A DNA stretch of 10,583 bases from J088 sp003695505 [NCBI: Candidatus Dadabacteria bacterium] (GTDB taxonomy: Bacteria; J088): positions 1-10,583 of the forward strand of contig RFIY01000058.1 in the NCBI GenBank assembly GCA_003695505.1, written 5' to 3'. A model generated the notes under the pieces. The model searched no databases, was not told the origin of the DNA, and saw nothing but the letters and a program-made list of their open reading frames with translations. Each line of letters begins with the position of its first letter. Position 1 is the stretch's first letter. Position numbers and translations under genes: made by a program. This document shows, piece by piece, positions 1 through 6,869 of this stretch.

Positions 1-303
1 CTCTGGGCCGCCGGGCGAGCCGTGCAGCGAGACGGTGAACGCGAAACAGCAATTTCGGAACCGTTGAATGGGCAGCGCGGCATGAAGCCCCAGGCATTCA
101 GCCAACAAGCGGTATCGTAGCCCCAAATCTGTTTCGCCCGGCTCGCGGTGCGAACCGCGCGGGAACCCCGCCGCAGCCGGGGCGGCCCAGCCGCGGCCCC
201 ACGCCGTTTTCGTCGGTTTTGGGCGAGCAAAACCGACCCGGCCGCCCGAAGGGCGGACGGAGCCCAGCTCAATCCAACACTTGCCGCGCAGCGGCACGAC
301 CAT
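1..303 (-). other. open frame cut by left edge, doubtful gene
   Basis: An ATG at 303-301 on the minus strand opens a frame that runs through position 1 with no stop, giving at least 101 codons. The predicted residues are rich in Gly, Arg, Pro and Trp, with several Cys, and match no domain I recognise. The frame lies just downstream of the GMC dehydrogenase stop codon, on the same strand, with no clear ribosome binding site. It is densely overlaid with short inverted repeats, so it may be a chance open frame in GC-rich structured DNA rather than a protein. It could instead be the edge of a dispersed repeat or the start of a real gene continuing to the left. No other frame in positions 1-300 looks coding. 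Confidence 0.2.
144..296. repeat. cluster of five short inverted repeats
   Basis: Five potential hairpins lie within about 150 bases downstream of the GMC gene. They are: 144-159 (6-bp stem, loop GCGA on the plus strand, a GNRA-type tetraloop); 179-200 (GGGGC/GCCCC outer arms, imperfect inside); 212-237 (perfect 9-bp GTCGGTTTT/AAAACCGAC, 8-base loop); 242-256 (CCGCCC/GGGCGG, 3-base loop); and 282-296 (TGCCGC/GCGGCA, 3-base loop). None is followed by a clear T-run on either strand, so a standard intrinsic terminator is not supported. The cluster could slow or end GMC transcription, be an intergenic repeat element, or be a structured RNA. It also explains why this 300-base stretch has no convincing gene. 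Confidence 0.5.
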
Positions 304-317
304 CCCCGCCCGACGAG

Positions 318-1808
318 TCAGGCGAAACGTGCCAGCCAGCGCTCCGCGGCAATTCTGGCGAACGCCATCACCGGCAGCATCGTGTGCGAACTCGATGTCG
401 TCGGAAAAACGGATGCATCCGCAACATAGAGGTTCCGAACACCGCGAACGGCAAATGTCGAGTCCACGACGCCCTGACCGGGGTGGTCGCTCATCCGTGC
501 CGTGCCCTGCGGATGGGCGCTGATCATGCGCAGGCTGATCGCGCGCCACGGCGTGCGCACCAGCAGGTCGTCGATCTGATCGGGGTGCGTGATCGAACGA
601 GACAACAGCGTCGAAAACCAGACCTCCTCGGCGCCGGCATCGAAGTAGAGCCGGGCCGCCTCCCGCATGCCATCGTGCAAACGACGAAACACATCCGGCG
701 ACAGACGATAGGCGATGTCGGGACGACCGGCGGCTGTCGGCGAGACGGCGCCCGACGGCTGATCGGGGACCAGGATCAGTGAGGCACCAAGGTGATCGTA
801 GCGTTCGAGCAACGGCCGCACCGATTTTCCGAAACCGGGCAGAAAGCCCGTCGCCGTCGCCGGCGGTCCGAAAATCCCCTCGATCCGAAACCCACCGAAA
901 CCATGGGCCTCATCGACGGTTTCCCACTCATCGACATAGCCCGACTGCGGAATACCGCGAAACGAGCGCACCTTGTCGGAAAAGCGCGCCATGACAGCCC
1001 CCTGCGGCTGCAGGCTGAGATGCTGACCGACGTGTTTCCCCCCGACACCGCTCTGCTGCAGGACCAGCGGCGTATGGATGGCGCCCGCGCAGACAAACAC
1101 GTGGTCGCACCGAATCGAGACTGTCTCGACAGGCTGCCGCGCTGCGTCCAGACGGGTTGCGATCACACCAGAGACCCTGCCGTCCCTGACGATGACGCGC
1201 TCGACCCGATGCTGTGGCAGCAGGCGTGCGCCGGCGCGCAGCGCGTCGGGGATCCAGGTAATCAGCGCGGACTGCTTCGCGTCATAACTGCAGCCCAAAT
1301 GGCAGTACCCCGATCCGACGCAGCCCACGCGGTTGTCACGAAAGAACCCGGCACGCAGCCCACGACGTTGCGCCGCTTCGACCAGTCGCCGGTTGTTGGC
1401 GTTGATCTCATGGTCGGCGATCGGTCCGGCGCCGATCCGCCGCTCGACGGTCTCTGCGGCCCGGCGGAAATCGCGATAGCTGATGCCGCTCAGTTCATAG
1501 TGGGACGACCAGTGCGCGAAGAGTTCCTCGGGAATCGGCGTCACATCGGCCTGGTTGATGACCGTCGAGCCGCCGACACAGCTCCCCTGCAGGACGGAGA
1601 TGCTGCCGTCGGCCGTCGACTGCAGGCCGCGATCGCGAAACAGTTTGTCATACATGTCGGCATCGCGCTGCGTGAACTGCGAGGATGGAACGTGCCGGCC
1701 TTCTTCGAGCATCAGCACGTCGACGCCAGCCTGCGCCAGCATGGCGGCTACGACGGCGCCGCCTGAGCCCGTCCCGATGACGACGACGCGCGCGGACAAT
1801 TCCGTCAC
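318..1808 (-). CDS. GMC-family FAD-dependent alcohol dehydrogenase/oxidase
   Basis: This is a 496-residue flavoenzyme of the glucose-methanol-choline family, which oxidises an alcohol to a carbonyl using FAD. The N-terminus has the dinucleotide-binding motif GTGSGG (residues 12-17) followed by an acidic end of strand 2 (E35/E36). The region around residues 75-85 (GSCVGGSTVIN) fits the GMC flavin-binding segment. A Cys-containing stretch with C163, C169 and C173 resembles that of the gluconate-dehydrogenase and long-chain alcohol oxidase branch. The C-terminal HPQGTARM (432-439) and DASVFP (464-469), then SSSHTML with H475, match the GMC_oxred_C catalytic region; H432 and H475 are the likely catalytic pair. 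The start is GTG at 1808, with a strong Shine-Dalgarno GGAGGAGG (1820-1813), and it overlaps the upstream stop by four bases (GTGA). It has no signal peptide of its own, so export together with the Tat-bearing upstream subunit is likely. The substrate is unknown. Confidence 0.93.
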   Translation of the reverse strand: MTELSARVVVIGTGSGGAVVAAMLAQAGVDVLMLEEGRHVPSSQFTQRDADMYDKLFRDRGLQSTADGSISVLQGSCVGGSTVINQADVTPIPEELFAHWSSHYELSGISYRDFRRAAETVERRIGAGPIADHEINANNRRLVEAAQRRGLRAGFFRDNRVGCVGSGYCHLGCSYDAKQSALITWIPDALRAGARLLPQHRVERVIVRDGRVSGVIATRLDAARQPVETVSIRCDHVFVCAGAIHTPLVLQQSGVGGKHVGQHLSLQPQGAVMARFSDKVRSFRGIPQSGYVDEWETVDEAHGFGGFRIEGIFGPPATATGFLPGFGKSVRPLLERYDHLGASLILVPDQPSGAVSPTAAGRPDIAYRLSPDVFRRLHDGMREAARLYFDAGAEEVWFSTLLSRSITHPDQIDDLLVRTPWRAISLRMISAHPQGTARMSDHPGQGVVDSTFAVRGVRNLYVADASVFPTTSSSHTMLPVMAFARIAAERWLARFA

Positions 1809-2296
1809 AGGGCCTCCTCCGGCATCCCGATCAGCGGCCCATCATAGCCCATCATTGGCCAGCTTTCGGGACGGTCCGCGGCAACGAACATCACCAGCCC
1901 CGTCAACGCACGAAAGACGAGGCGCCGCAGCGCAAACATGCTGGTTGCACTAGATTCGAGCGTACAGGTTCGACGTTCCAGCGACATCTGACTGAACCGT
2001 TGCGGTGGGAATCCGACCAGCGGCGACCACTCCAGAAACAGCACCGCCTGCTCCAGCCTGGTGCGCAGCTCGGGGTCCGCCGCTTCGATCGCCTGACGCA
2101 CACCTGCCGCGACTTCGGCGTGGCCACCCTCAGGAACAGGCAGACCGTCCAGCACCGCTTCGGCCAGCGCGAACAGGATCGGGTCATCGTTGCCAGCGTA
2201 AAGCGGCTGCGGTCGCGCAAGCGACACGGCGCCGACGAGCCACGGAAGCGCGGCGGTTCCAGCAAGAAACTGACGACGATCGAGACCCGAATGCAT
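1805..2296 (-). CDS. Tat-exported small subunit, gluconate 2-dehydrogenase subunit 3-like
   Basis: This 163-residue protein starts with a twin-arginine signal: DRRQFLAG (R7, R8), a hydrophobic stretch to about residue 25, then a plausible cleavage site after LYA near residue 33. The mature part is short and mostly helical, without metal-binding Cys. Size, Tat signal and position directly before a GMC dehydrogenase fit the gluconate 2-dehydrogenase subunit 3 family. In that family the small subunit carries the Tat signal and takes the flavoprotein subunit to the periplasm with it. I chose ATG at 2296; an in-frame GTG one codon earlier (2299) is also possible. No ribosome binding site is visible, and an extended -10 (2313-2305) lies just upstream, so the message may be nearly leaderless. 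The gene overlaps the GMC gene by four bases. The family call rests on architecture more than on residue motifs. Confidence 0.82.
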   Translation of the reverse strand: MHSGLDRRQFLAGTAALPWLVGAVSLARPQPLYAGNDDPILFALAEAVLDGLPVPEGGHAEVAAGVRQAIEAADPELRTRLEQAVLFLEWSPLVGFPPQRFSQMSLERRTCTLESSATSMFALRRLVFRALTGLVMFVAADRPESWPMMGYDGPLIGMPEEAL

Positions 2297-2304
2297 CACA
2301 TCAA

Positions 2305-2313
2305 ATCATACCA
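2305..2313 (-). promoter_or_regulatory. extended -10 promoter of dehydrogenase operon
   Basis: Read on the minus strand, TGG followed by TATGAT (2310-2305) is an extended -10 element with one mismatch to TATAAT. The expected transcription start is about 2298, two bases before the ATG at 2296. No good -35 hexamer is present at 16-18 bp spacing, which is tolerable for an extended -10 promoter. This is a pattern-based prediction. Confidence 0.45.
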
Positions 2314-2323
2314 CTGCATCCGA

Positions 2324-2340
2324 TTTGACATCGTGTCGAA
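2324..2340. repeat. imperfect inverted repeat, possible second operator
   Basis: TTTGACATCGTGTCGAA is a 7-3-7 inverted repeat with one mismatched pair. It would lie at about -27 to -43 relative to the predicted start of the dehydrogenase operon, where a bound protein could affect RNA polymerase. It does not resemble the 18-bp palindrome at the tetR start, so it would not obviously bind the same regulator. It may be chance. Confidence 0.25.
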
Positions 2341-2348
2341 CGGGTCGC

Positions 2349-2377
2349 TTGCAGCGGACCGCACTGGCTGCTATCGT
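2349..2377 (+). promoter_or_regulatory. sigma70-type promoter of tetR-monooxygenase operon
   Basis: TTGCAG (2349-2354) and TATCGT (2372-2377) are separated by exactly 17 bases. Each hexamer matches the consensus at four positions. The predicted transcription start, seven bases after the -10, is 2384, which is the A of the tetR ATG. This predicts a leaderless transcript, in agreement with the lack of a spaced Shine-Dalgarno sequence. Confidence 0.5.
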
Positions 2378-2380
2378 AAC

Positions 2381-2398
2381 GGAATGAATATTCATTCC
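2381..2398. promoter_or_regulatory. perfect 18-bp palindrome, probable TetR operator
   Basis: GGAATGAATATTCATTCC is a perfect palindrome and markedly AT-rich for this DNA. It covers the predicted +1 and the first five codons of the TetR gene (2384-2398 encodes MNIHS). TetR-family dimers bind palindromes of this size, usually over their own promoter, so autorepression by blocking initiation is the simplest reading. It lies about 85 bases upstream of the divergent dehydrogenase start, so direct repression of that operon is less certain. Confidence 0.75.
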
Positions 2399-3013
2399 GA
2401 AGCCTCCGCCCCCATTGATCGCCGTCGGAACATCCTTGACGCCGCGCTGGCGGTGTTTGCGGAACAGGGATATGCCGCGACACCGGTACCGCCAATCGCC
2501 GAACGGGCTGGCGTCGGTGTCGGCACGATCTATCGGTATTTCCCCGACAAGCAGTCACTTGTCAACGAAGTCTTTCGGGAAACCAAGGCGCGACTCGGAT
2601 CGTGGCTGCTCGATGGCCTCGATCTGTCGGCGGAACCGTGGCCATTGTATTGTGCGTTCTGGGAACGGTTGACCTCGTTTGCCCGCGAACAACCGGAAGC
2701 GTTCCGGTTTCTCGAGCTGCAGGATCATCGCCCCTACCTGGATGAGGCCAGTCGACGCACGGAACGGGCAGTTCTCGAGCCCATTCGCACTGCGATCGAA
2801 CGGTTTCGCCAGGCCGGTCTGGTGCGCACCGGCATGCAGGGGCCGGTCATCGTCGCCCTGGTCTGGGGCGCTGTTGTCGGCATATTCAAATACGACGATG
2901 GCCAGTATTACCGGTTGTTGGACAGTGATCTCGATGCCGCACGCGACGCCCTCTGGCGCGCACTGACGGCCACAGAACCACCCGGCCCACCTCTGCAAGG
3001 AGTCTCCACATGA
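2384..3013 (+). CDS. TetR/AcrR-family transcriptional regulator
   Basis: This is a 209-residue repressor-type regulator. Residues 13-60 form a classic TetR_N helix-turn-helix: RRNILDAALAVFAEQGYAATPVPPIAERAGVG runs into GTIYRYFPDKQSL, with the diagnostic Y50-x-Y52-F53 and K56. The rest is a divergent ligand-binding and dimerisation domain, as usual in the family. The ATG at 2384 is the only in-frame Met near the domain. Upstream in-frame starts, such as 2291, would run over the promoter and the divergent gene. The gene probably controls itself and the monooxygenase, with which it overlaps by ATGA (3010-3013), and perhaps the divergent dehydrogenase pair. The inducer is likely the substrate or an intermediate of that oxidation route, but this cannot be read from the sequence. 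Confidence 0.93.
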   Translation: MNIHSEASAPIDRRRNILDAALAVFAEQGYAATPVPPIAERAGVGVGTIYRYFPDKQSLVNEVFRETKARLGSWLLDGLDLSAEPWPLYCAFWERLTSFAREQPEAFRFLELQDHRPYLDEASRRTERAVLEPIRTAIERFRQAGLVRTGMQGPVIVALVWGAVVGIFKYDDGQYYRLLDSDLDAARDALWRALTATEPPGPPLQGVST

Positions 3014-4554
3014 GTGCACCCCGCATCCGTCCCCGCCGCCAGCGCAGTTTCGTCATCGTCGGCGCCGGCTTCGGCGGACTCGGCGCGGCCATTTCGCTGC
3101 GGCGCCTGGGCTACGACGACATCACGATCATCGACCGCGCAGACGGCGTCGGCGGCACATGGCACTGGAACACCTATCCGGGCCTCGCCGTCGACATCGC
3201 ATCCACGACCTACAGCTACAGCTTCGAACCGAATCCGTGGTGGCAGCGGGTTTATGCGAAAGGCCCCGAGCTGAAACGCTACGCCGAACATGTCACCGAA
3301 AAATACGATTTGCGCCGACATTTGCGGCTCAAAACCGACGTCGAATCGGCCACCTTCGATGACACAAGTGGAACCTGGACGGTACGCACCGGCGACGGCG
3401 ATGACATCACGGCCGACGTGATGATCCTGGCAACCGGCTTCCTGTCTCAGCCGAAATATCCGGACATTCCCGGTCTCGACGCATTCGGCGGCAAAACGAT
3501 CCATACGGCGCGCTGGGATCACGATCATGATCTGCGCGGCCGTCGCGCCGCGGTCATTGGCACCGGCGCAACAGCGGTGCAACTCTTGCCCGAAATCGCA
3601 CCGCTGCTCGACCACCTCGATGTTTACCAGCGCACGCCGATCTGGTGCGCACCCAAGCTCGACACGGAAATCCCGGAACCGGTTCAGCGGTTGTTTGCCC
3701 GCATTCCGATGGCCCAGCGCGGTGTGCGGGCCTTCACATCGACCGCGCTCGAGGTCATGATGGTTGCCGGACCGCTACACCGGCGGGAACTGCCGTGGCT
3801 GACGAAATCAGCCGAGCTGATGTGCAAAGCCCACCTGCGCCGCCAGGTGCCCGACCCCGATCTGCGCCGCAAGCTCACGCCGGCGTACGACTTCGGGTGC
3901 AAACGACCGACATTCTCGAACGACTACTACCCGACCTTCATGCGCGAGAACGTCGAACTCGTCACCGACCCCATCGAATGCATCACCCAAACCGGCATAC
4001 GCACGCGCGATGGCCGGGAGCGCCCCATCGACACCCTGATCCTTGCGACCGGCTACAAGGTCTGGGAGCCTGGAAATTTTCCGGCATTCGAAGTACGCGG
4101 CCGTGGTGGCCGCAGTCTTCGCGAATACTGGGAAACCGAACATTTTCAATCGTACCAGGGGATCACCGTACACGGTTTCCCGAACATGTTTTACATGGCC
4201 AGCCCATTCGCGTTTACGGGCCTGTCGGTCTTTTTCGCGATCGAAGGGCAAATGGCTCACATCGAACGTTGCCTGCGCCTCATGGATCGCCGACAGGCTG
4301 CCGTCTTCGAACCAACCGCCACGGCTCAGGAGCGGTTCATGGATCAGATGCAACGTAACTATCGGAGTACGGTTTTTGCGGCCGGACAGTGTGGCGGCAG
4401 CAACAGCTACTACTTCAACCAGCACGGCGAATCGACGTTGCTGCGACCGCAACCTACACCGATCGCACTGCGGCAAACCGCGCGGTTTCCGTCCCGGGAT
4501 TACCAGTGGCTCGACGCGCACGGACGTCCGATCCGACGGCAGCGCGCTGCTTGA
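3010..4554 (+). CDS. flavoprotein monooxygenase, Baeyer-Villiger type (class B)
   Basis: This 514-residue FAD/NADPH monooxygenase is predicted to insert oxygen next to a ketone, giving an ester or lactone. It has two Rossmann motifs, GAGFGG (18-23) for FAD and GTGATA (184-189) for NADPH, separated by the Baeyer-Villiger fingerprint FxGxxxHTxxWD (F159, G161, H165, W169, D170). GGTWHWNTYPG (48-58) and ATG motifs (141-143, 346-348) are typical of class B enzymes. R299 in GCKRPTFSNDYYP fits the active-site Arg that stabilises the peroxyflavin (by analogy with phenylacetone monooxygenase). The length fits a type I BVMO. The ATG is preceded by AAGGAG (2997-3002) with a 7-base spacer and overlaps the tetR stop, so the pair is translationally coupled. 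The substrate is unknown; the divergent alcohol dehydrogenase could supply the ketone. Confidence 0.93.
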   Translation: MSAPRIRPRRQRSFVIVGAGFGGLGAAISLRRLGYDDITIIDRADGVGGTWHWNTYPGLAVDIASTTYSYSFEPNPWWQRVYAKGPELKRYAEHVTEKYDLRRHLRLKTDVESATFDDTSGTWTVRTGDGDDITADVMILATGFLSQPKYPDIPGLDAFGGKTIHTARWDHDHDLRGRRAAVIGTGATAVQLLPEIAPLLDHLDVYQRTPIWCAPKLDTEIPEPVQRLFARIPMAQRGVRAFTSTALEVMMVAGPLHRRELPWLTKSAELMCKAHLRRQVPDPDLRRKLTPAYDFGCKRPTFSNDYYPTFMRENVELVTDPIECITQTGIRTRDGRERPIDTLILATGYKVWEPGNFPAFEVRGRGGRSLREYWETEHFQSYQGITVHGFPNMFYMASPFAFTGLSVFFAIEGQMAHIERCLRLMDRRQAAVFEPTATAQERFMDQMQRNYRSTVFAAGQCGGSNSYYFNQHGESTLLRPQPTPIALRQTARFPSRDYQWLDAHGRPIRRQRAA

Positions 4555-4580
4555 CATCGCCCGTTCGACGCGGGTATCCT
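4551..4580 (+). promoter_or_regulatory. sigma70-type promoter before transporter gene
   Basis: A consensus -35 TTGACA (4551-4556) overlaps the monooxygenase stop codon and is followed, after 18 bases, by TATCCT (4575-4580). The predicted start is about 4587, leaving an untranslated leader of some 76 bases before the ATG at 4663. This suggests that the transporter is expressed independently of the TetR-controlled operon. Confidence 0.45.
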
Positions 4581-4590
4581 CTGCGAGGAT
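4576..4590. repeat. short perfect inverted repeat at predicted start site
   Basis: ATCCTC-TGC-GAGGAT is a 6-bp stem with a 3-base loop. It overlaps the predicted -10 and +1 of the transporter promoter. It could be an operator half-site pair or a small 5' hairpin. It has no T-run, so it is not a terminator for the monooxygenase gene. Confidence 0.3.
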
Positions 4591-4662
4591 GACAACCGTC
4601 CCTCGCTCGCTGACAGTTCCCGATCGAACGGCGAGCGGCGTTTCCCGGAATCGCCCAGCCGC

Positions 4663-6858
4663 ATGTCCGACACCATCGCAGCAAAAACGCCCGTAGACGC
4701 CACCCGGCTTGGCACGTTTTCGGGCGTATACGTCCCGACGCTGCTGACCGTCATGGGCGCCATATTTTTCTTGCGCGAGGGATGGGTCGTCGGCAACGCC
4801 GGCATCGGCGGCGCGCTGCTCATCATCGCACTCGCCGGCAGCATCACCCTTGCAACGGCCCTGTCGATCGCGACGATGGCATCGAACATCCGCCTGCAGG
4901 CCGTCGGCACGTTCGCGCTGATCAGTCAGTCGGTGGGCGTCGAGATTGGTGGCGCGGTCGCGCTGCCACTGTTCTTTGCCCAGGCCGCGGCAACGGTCAT
5001 GTACATCTTTGCCTTTCTGGAAGGCCTGAGCTGGCTGTTTCCGGACATCCCCGCTCCTGCGGTACTGGCTGCGACGTTCACGGCCATCGTCGTGATCGCC
5101 TGGGCCAGCACGGCCATCGTCGCGCGTACACAATACATCGTACTCGCCGTCTTTGTGGCCGCGATCATTTCCATCGCCGCGGGGATCAACGAGATCCCGG
5201 CCAGTCAACGCCAGCTTCAGGTACCGTTCTGGGGCACGTTTCCGGATGGTTCATTCTGGTATGTATTTGCCGTATTTTTCCCGGCGGTCACGGGCATCCT
5301 GACGGGCGTCAACATGTCCGGCTCGTTGAAAAATCCACGACGCAGCATTGCACGCGGCACGATCGCCGCACTGCTGACCGCGCTGGCGATCTACATTGCT
5401 GGCGTATTCTGGCTCGCCGTCGTCGCGGACGAGGCGACGCTACGCGACAACCTGCTCGTGATGGTCGATCGTTCGGCGTTTGCGCCACTGGTCGTTGCCG
5501 GGATCCTTGGCACGAACTTCTCGTCGGCCCTGTCCAGTCTCGTGACCGGGGCGCGGATCCTGGAATCGCTGGGACGTTACGCGATCGTCCCCGGGGCCGA
5601 AAAGTTCGGACACCTGTCGCCGTCCGGCGAGCCTCGCCGCGCCACCCTGGGCACCGCCGCCGTGGCGGCGCTGCTGGCACTGTTCGGACTGTTTTCGGGC
5701 GGGCTCGACGCGATCGCGCCGCTGCTGACGATGTTTTTCCTGATCGCCTACGGCATGCTCAATGCCGTGGTCGTGATCGAGCAATCGTTCGGGCTGGTGA
5801 GTTTTCGGCCGCGCTTCCGCATCCCACGGTTCGTGCCCATCTATGGTGCGGTTGGCTGCCTGTTCGCGATGGTGCTGATCTCGCCAGTCTTCGGCGTGCT
5901 CGCCCTGCTCTGTGCCGGCGCCGTCTATGCGTTCTTGCAGAACCGCAAGCTCAATGTACCGTGGAGCGACGTCCGCAGCGGCCTGCTGGTGACGATCGCC
6001 GAGTGGATCGCGCGCAAGCTGACCACGACGCGCGCCGCGAGCGAGCGCTCCTGGAAACCAAACGTACTCGTCCCGGTCCGCAGCACCGATGAGCTGATTC
6101 GCAGCTACCGGTTTCTCGTTGCGCTGACCAGCCCCGCCGGGGGCATCTCGGTGCTTCTGGTCTATCCCGCGGATCTGCCGAAAAACGAACAGGTCCGGAT
6201 GCGTGGCATTATCCGTGATTTTCAGTCGGATCGCGTGTTTTCACGCTACACCGTCATCGCCAGCGACAACTACGCCCGCGACATCGGCATTGCGCTCAAC
6301 GTCCTGCAGGGTGCGTTTTTTCGCCCCAATACGGTTTTCTATCGGCTGCAGCGCGGCAAGGATCGTGAACCGGTCCTCGACCAGTTGCTCCAGCATGCTG
6401 TCGAAGCCGAAATGGGCCTGGCGCTCCTGGCCGAAGAGCCACAGACAGAACTGGGCCGCGAACAGGCGATCAACGTCTGGATCACGCCGCAGGGGCCGGA
6501 ATGGCAGGTTGGCCTGCGGCTCAAGAACAGCGACCTGAGTCTGTTGCTGTCGTACCAGTTGTCGCAGAACTGGGGTGCCCGGATCACCCTGATCACGGTC
6601 GTTCAGGATCCGGACGAACGGCTGCGCGCGCAACAGTTTCTCGAGGAGCTGATCGAGCTGGGTCGCCTGCCCCACGGCACGCGTGCGATCGCCATCGAAG
6701 GCGACTTTCGCACGACGGTCGAGCGCGCCCCGCAGGCCGACCTCAATGTATTCGGCCTGCAACAGGTCGATCTCGATCAGATGTGGGCACTTGTCAGCGC
6801 GACGCGGTCATCGTGCCTTTTTGTCCGTGATTCCGGACAGGAAAGCGCGCTTGCGTGA
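4663..6858 (+). CDS. cation-chloride cotransporter-like APC transporter (SLC12-like)
   Basis: This 731-residue membrane protein has about 12 hydrophobic segments in the first ~445 residues, then a soluble C-terminal domain (~460-731). The first membrane segment (about 21-50, GVYVPTLLTVMGAIFFLREGWVVGNAGIGG) and FFPAVTGILTGVNMSGSLKNP (205-225) match hallmark regions of the SLC12 cation-chloride cotransporters within the APC superfamily. In animals these couple Na+/K+ to Cl- movement; in bacteria ion use is poorly known, and an amino acid or cation substrate cannot be excluded. The C-terminal domain begins near WKPNVLVPVRSTDELIRSY and may be the UspA-like fold known from archaeal NKCC-like proteins. 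The start ATG has only a weak upstream purine stretch. The gene converges on the kinase gene with an 11-base gap and no obvious terminator. Confidence 0.88.
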   Translation: MSDTIAAKTPVDATRLGTFSGVYVPTLLTVMGAIFFLREGWVVGNAGIGGALLIIALAGSITLATALSIATMASNIRLQAVGTFALISQSVGVEIGGAVALPLFFAQAAATVMYIFAFLEGLSWLFPDIPAPAVLAATFTAIVVIAWASTAIVARTQYIVLAVFVAAIISIAAGINEIPASQRQLQVPFWGTFPDGSFWYVFAVFFPAVTGILTGVNMSGSLKNPRRSIARGTIAALLTALAIYIAGVFWLAVVADEATLRDNLLVMVDRSAFAPLVVAGILGTNFSSALSSLVTGARILESLGRYAIVPGAEKFGHLSPSGEPRRATLGTAAVAALLALFGLFSGGLDAIAPLLTMFFLIAYGMLNAVVVIEQSFGLVSFRPRFRIPRFVPIYGAVGCLFAMVLISPVFGVLALLCAGAVYAFLQNRKLNVPWSDVRSGLLVTIAEWIARKLTTTRAASERSWKPNVLVPVRSTDELIRSYRFLVALTSPAGGISVLLVYPADLPKNEQVRMRGIIRDFQSDRVFSRYTVIASDNYARDIGIALNVLQGAFFRPNTVFYRLQRGKDREPVLDQLLQHAVEAEMGLALLAEEPQTELGREQAINVWITPQGPEWQVGLRLKNSDLSLLLSYQLSQNWGARITLITVVQDPDERLRAQQFLEELIELGRLPHGTRAIAIEGDFRTTVERAPQADLNVFGLQQVDLDQMWALVSATRSSCLFVRDSGQESALA

Positions 6859-6869
6859 CACGGGCCTGC

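Noticed and set aside
141-165. tRNA-like T-arm around GGTTCGCACC on the minus strand
   Set aside because: No acceptor, D or anticodon arm can be built around it; it is just one of the GC hairpins.
792-1766. 324-codon plus-strand frame opposite the GMC gene
   Set aside because: Antisense shadow; the GMC reading has both cofactor and catalytic motifs.
2000-2383. In-frame upstream extension of the TetR gene
   Set aside because: It would be antisense to the Tat subunit and cross both promoters; the TetR domain begins soon after ATG 2384.
2325-4559. Repeated 9-mer TTGACATCG at 2325 and 4551 as a shared regulatory site
   Set aside because: The similarity stops after nine bases, and the copy at 2325 has no matching -10 on its strand; probably chance.
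3808-5208. 466-codon minus-strand open frame across the monooxygenase end and transporter start
   Set aside because: It lies antisense to two genes with clear family motifs, its residues are Arg/Gly/Asp-rich with no domain, and it is the usual shadow of GC-rich codons.
4782-6092. 436-codon plus-strand frame inside the transporter gene
   Set aside because: Out of frame with the transporter, extremely Arg/His-rich and without motifs; a codon-bias shadow.
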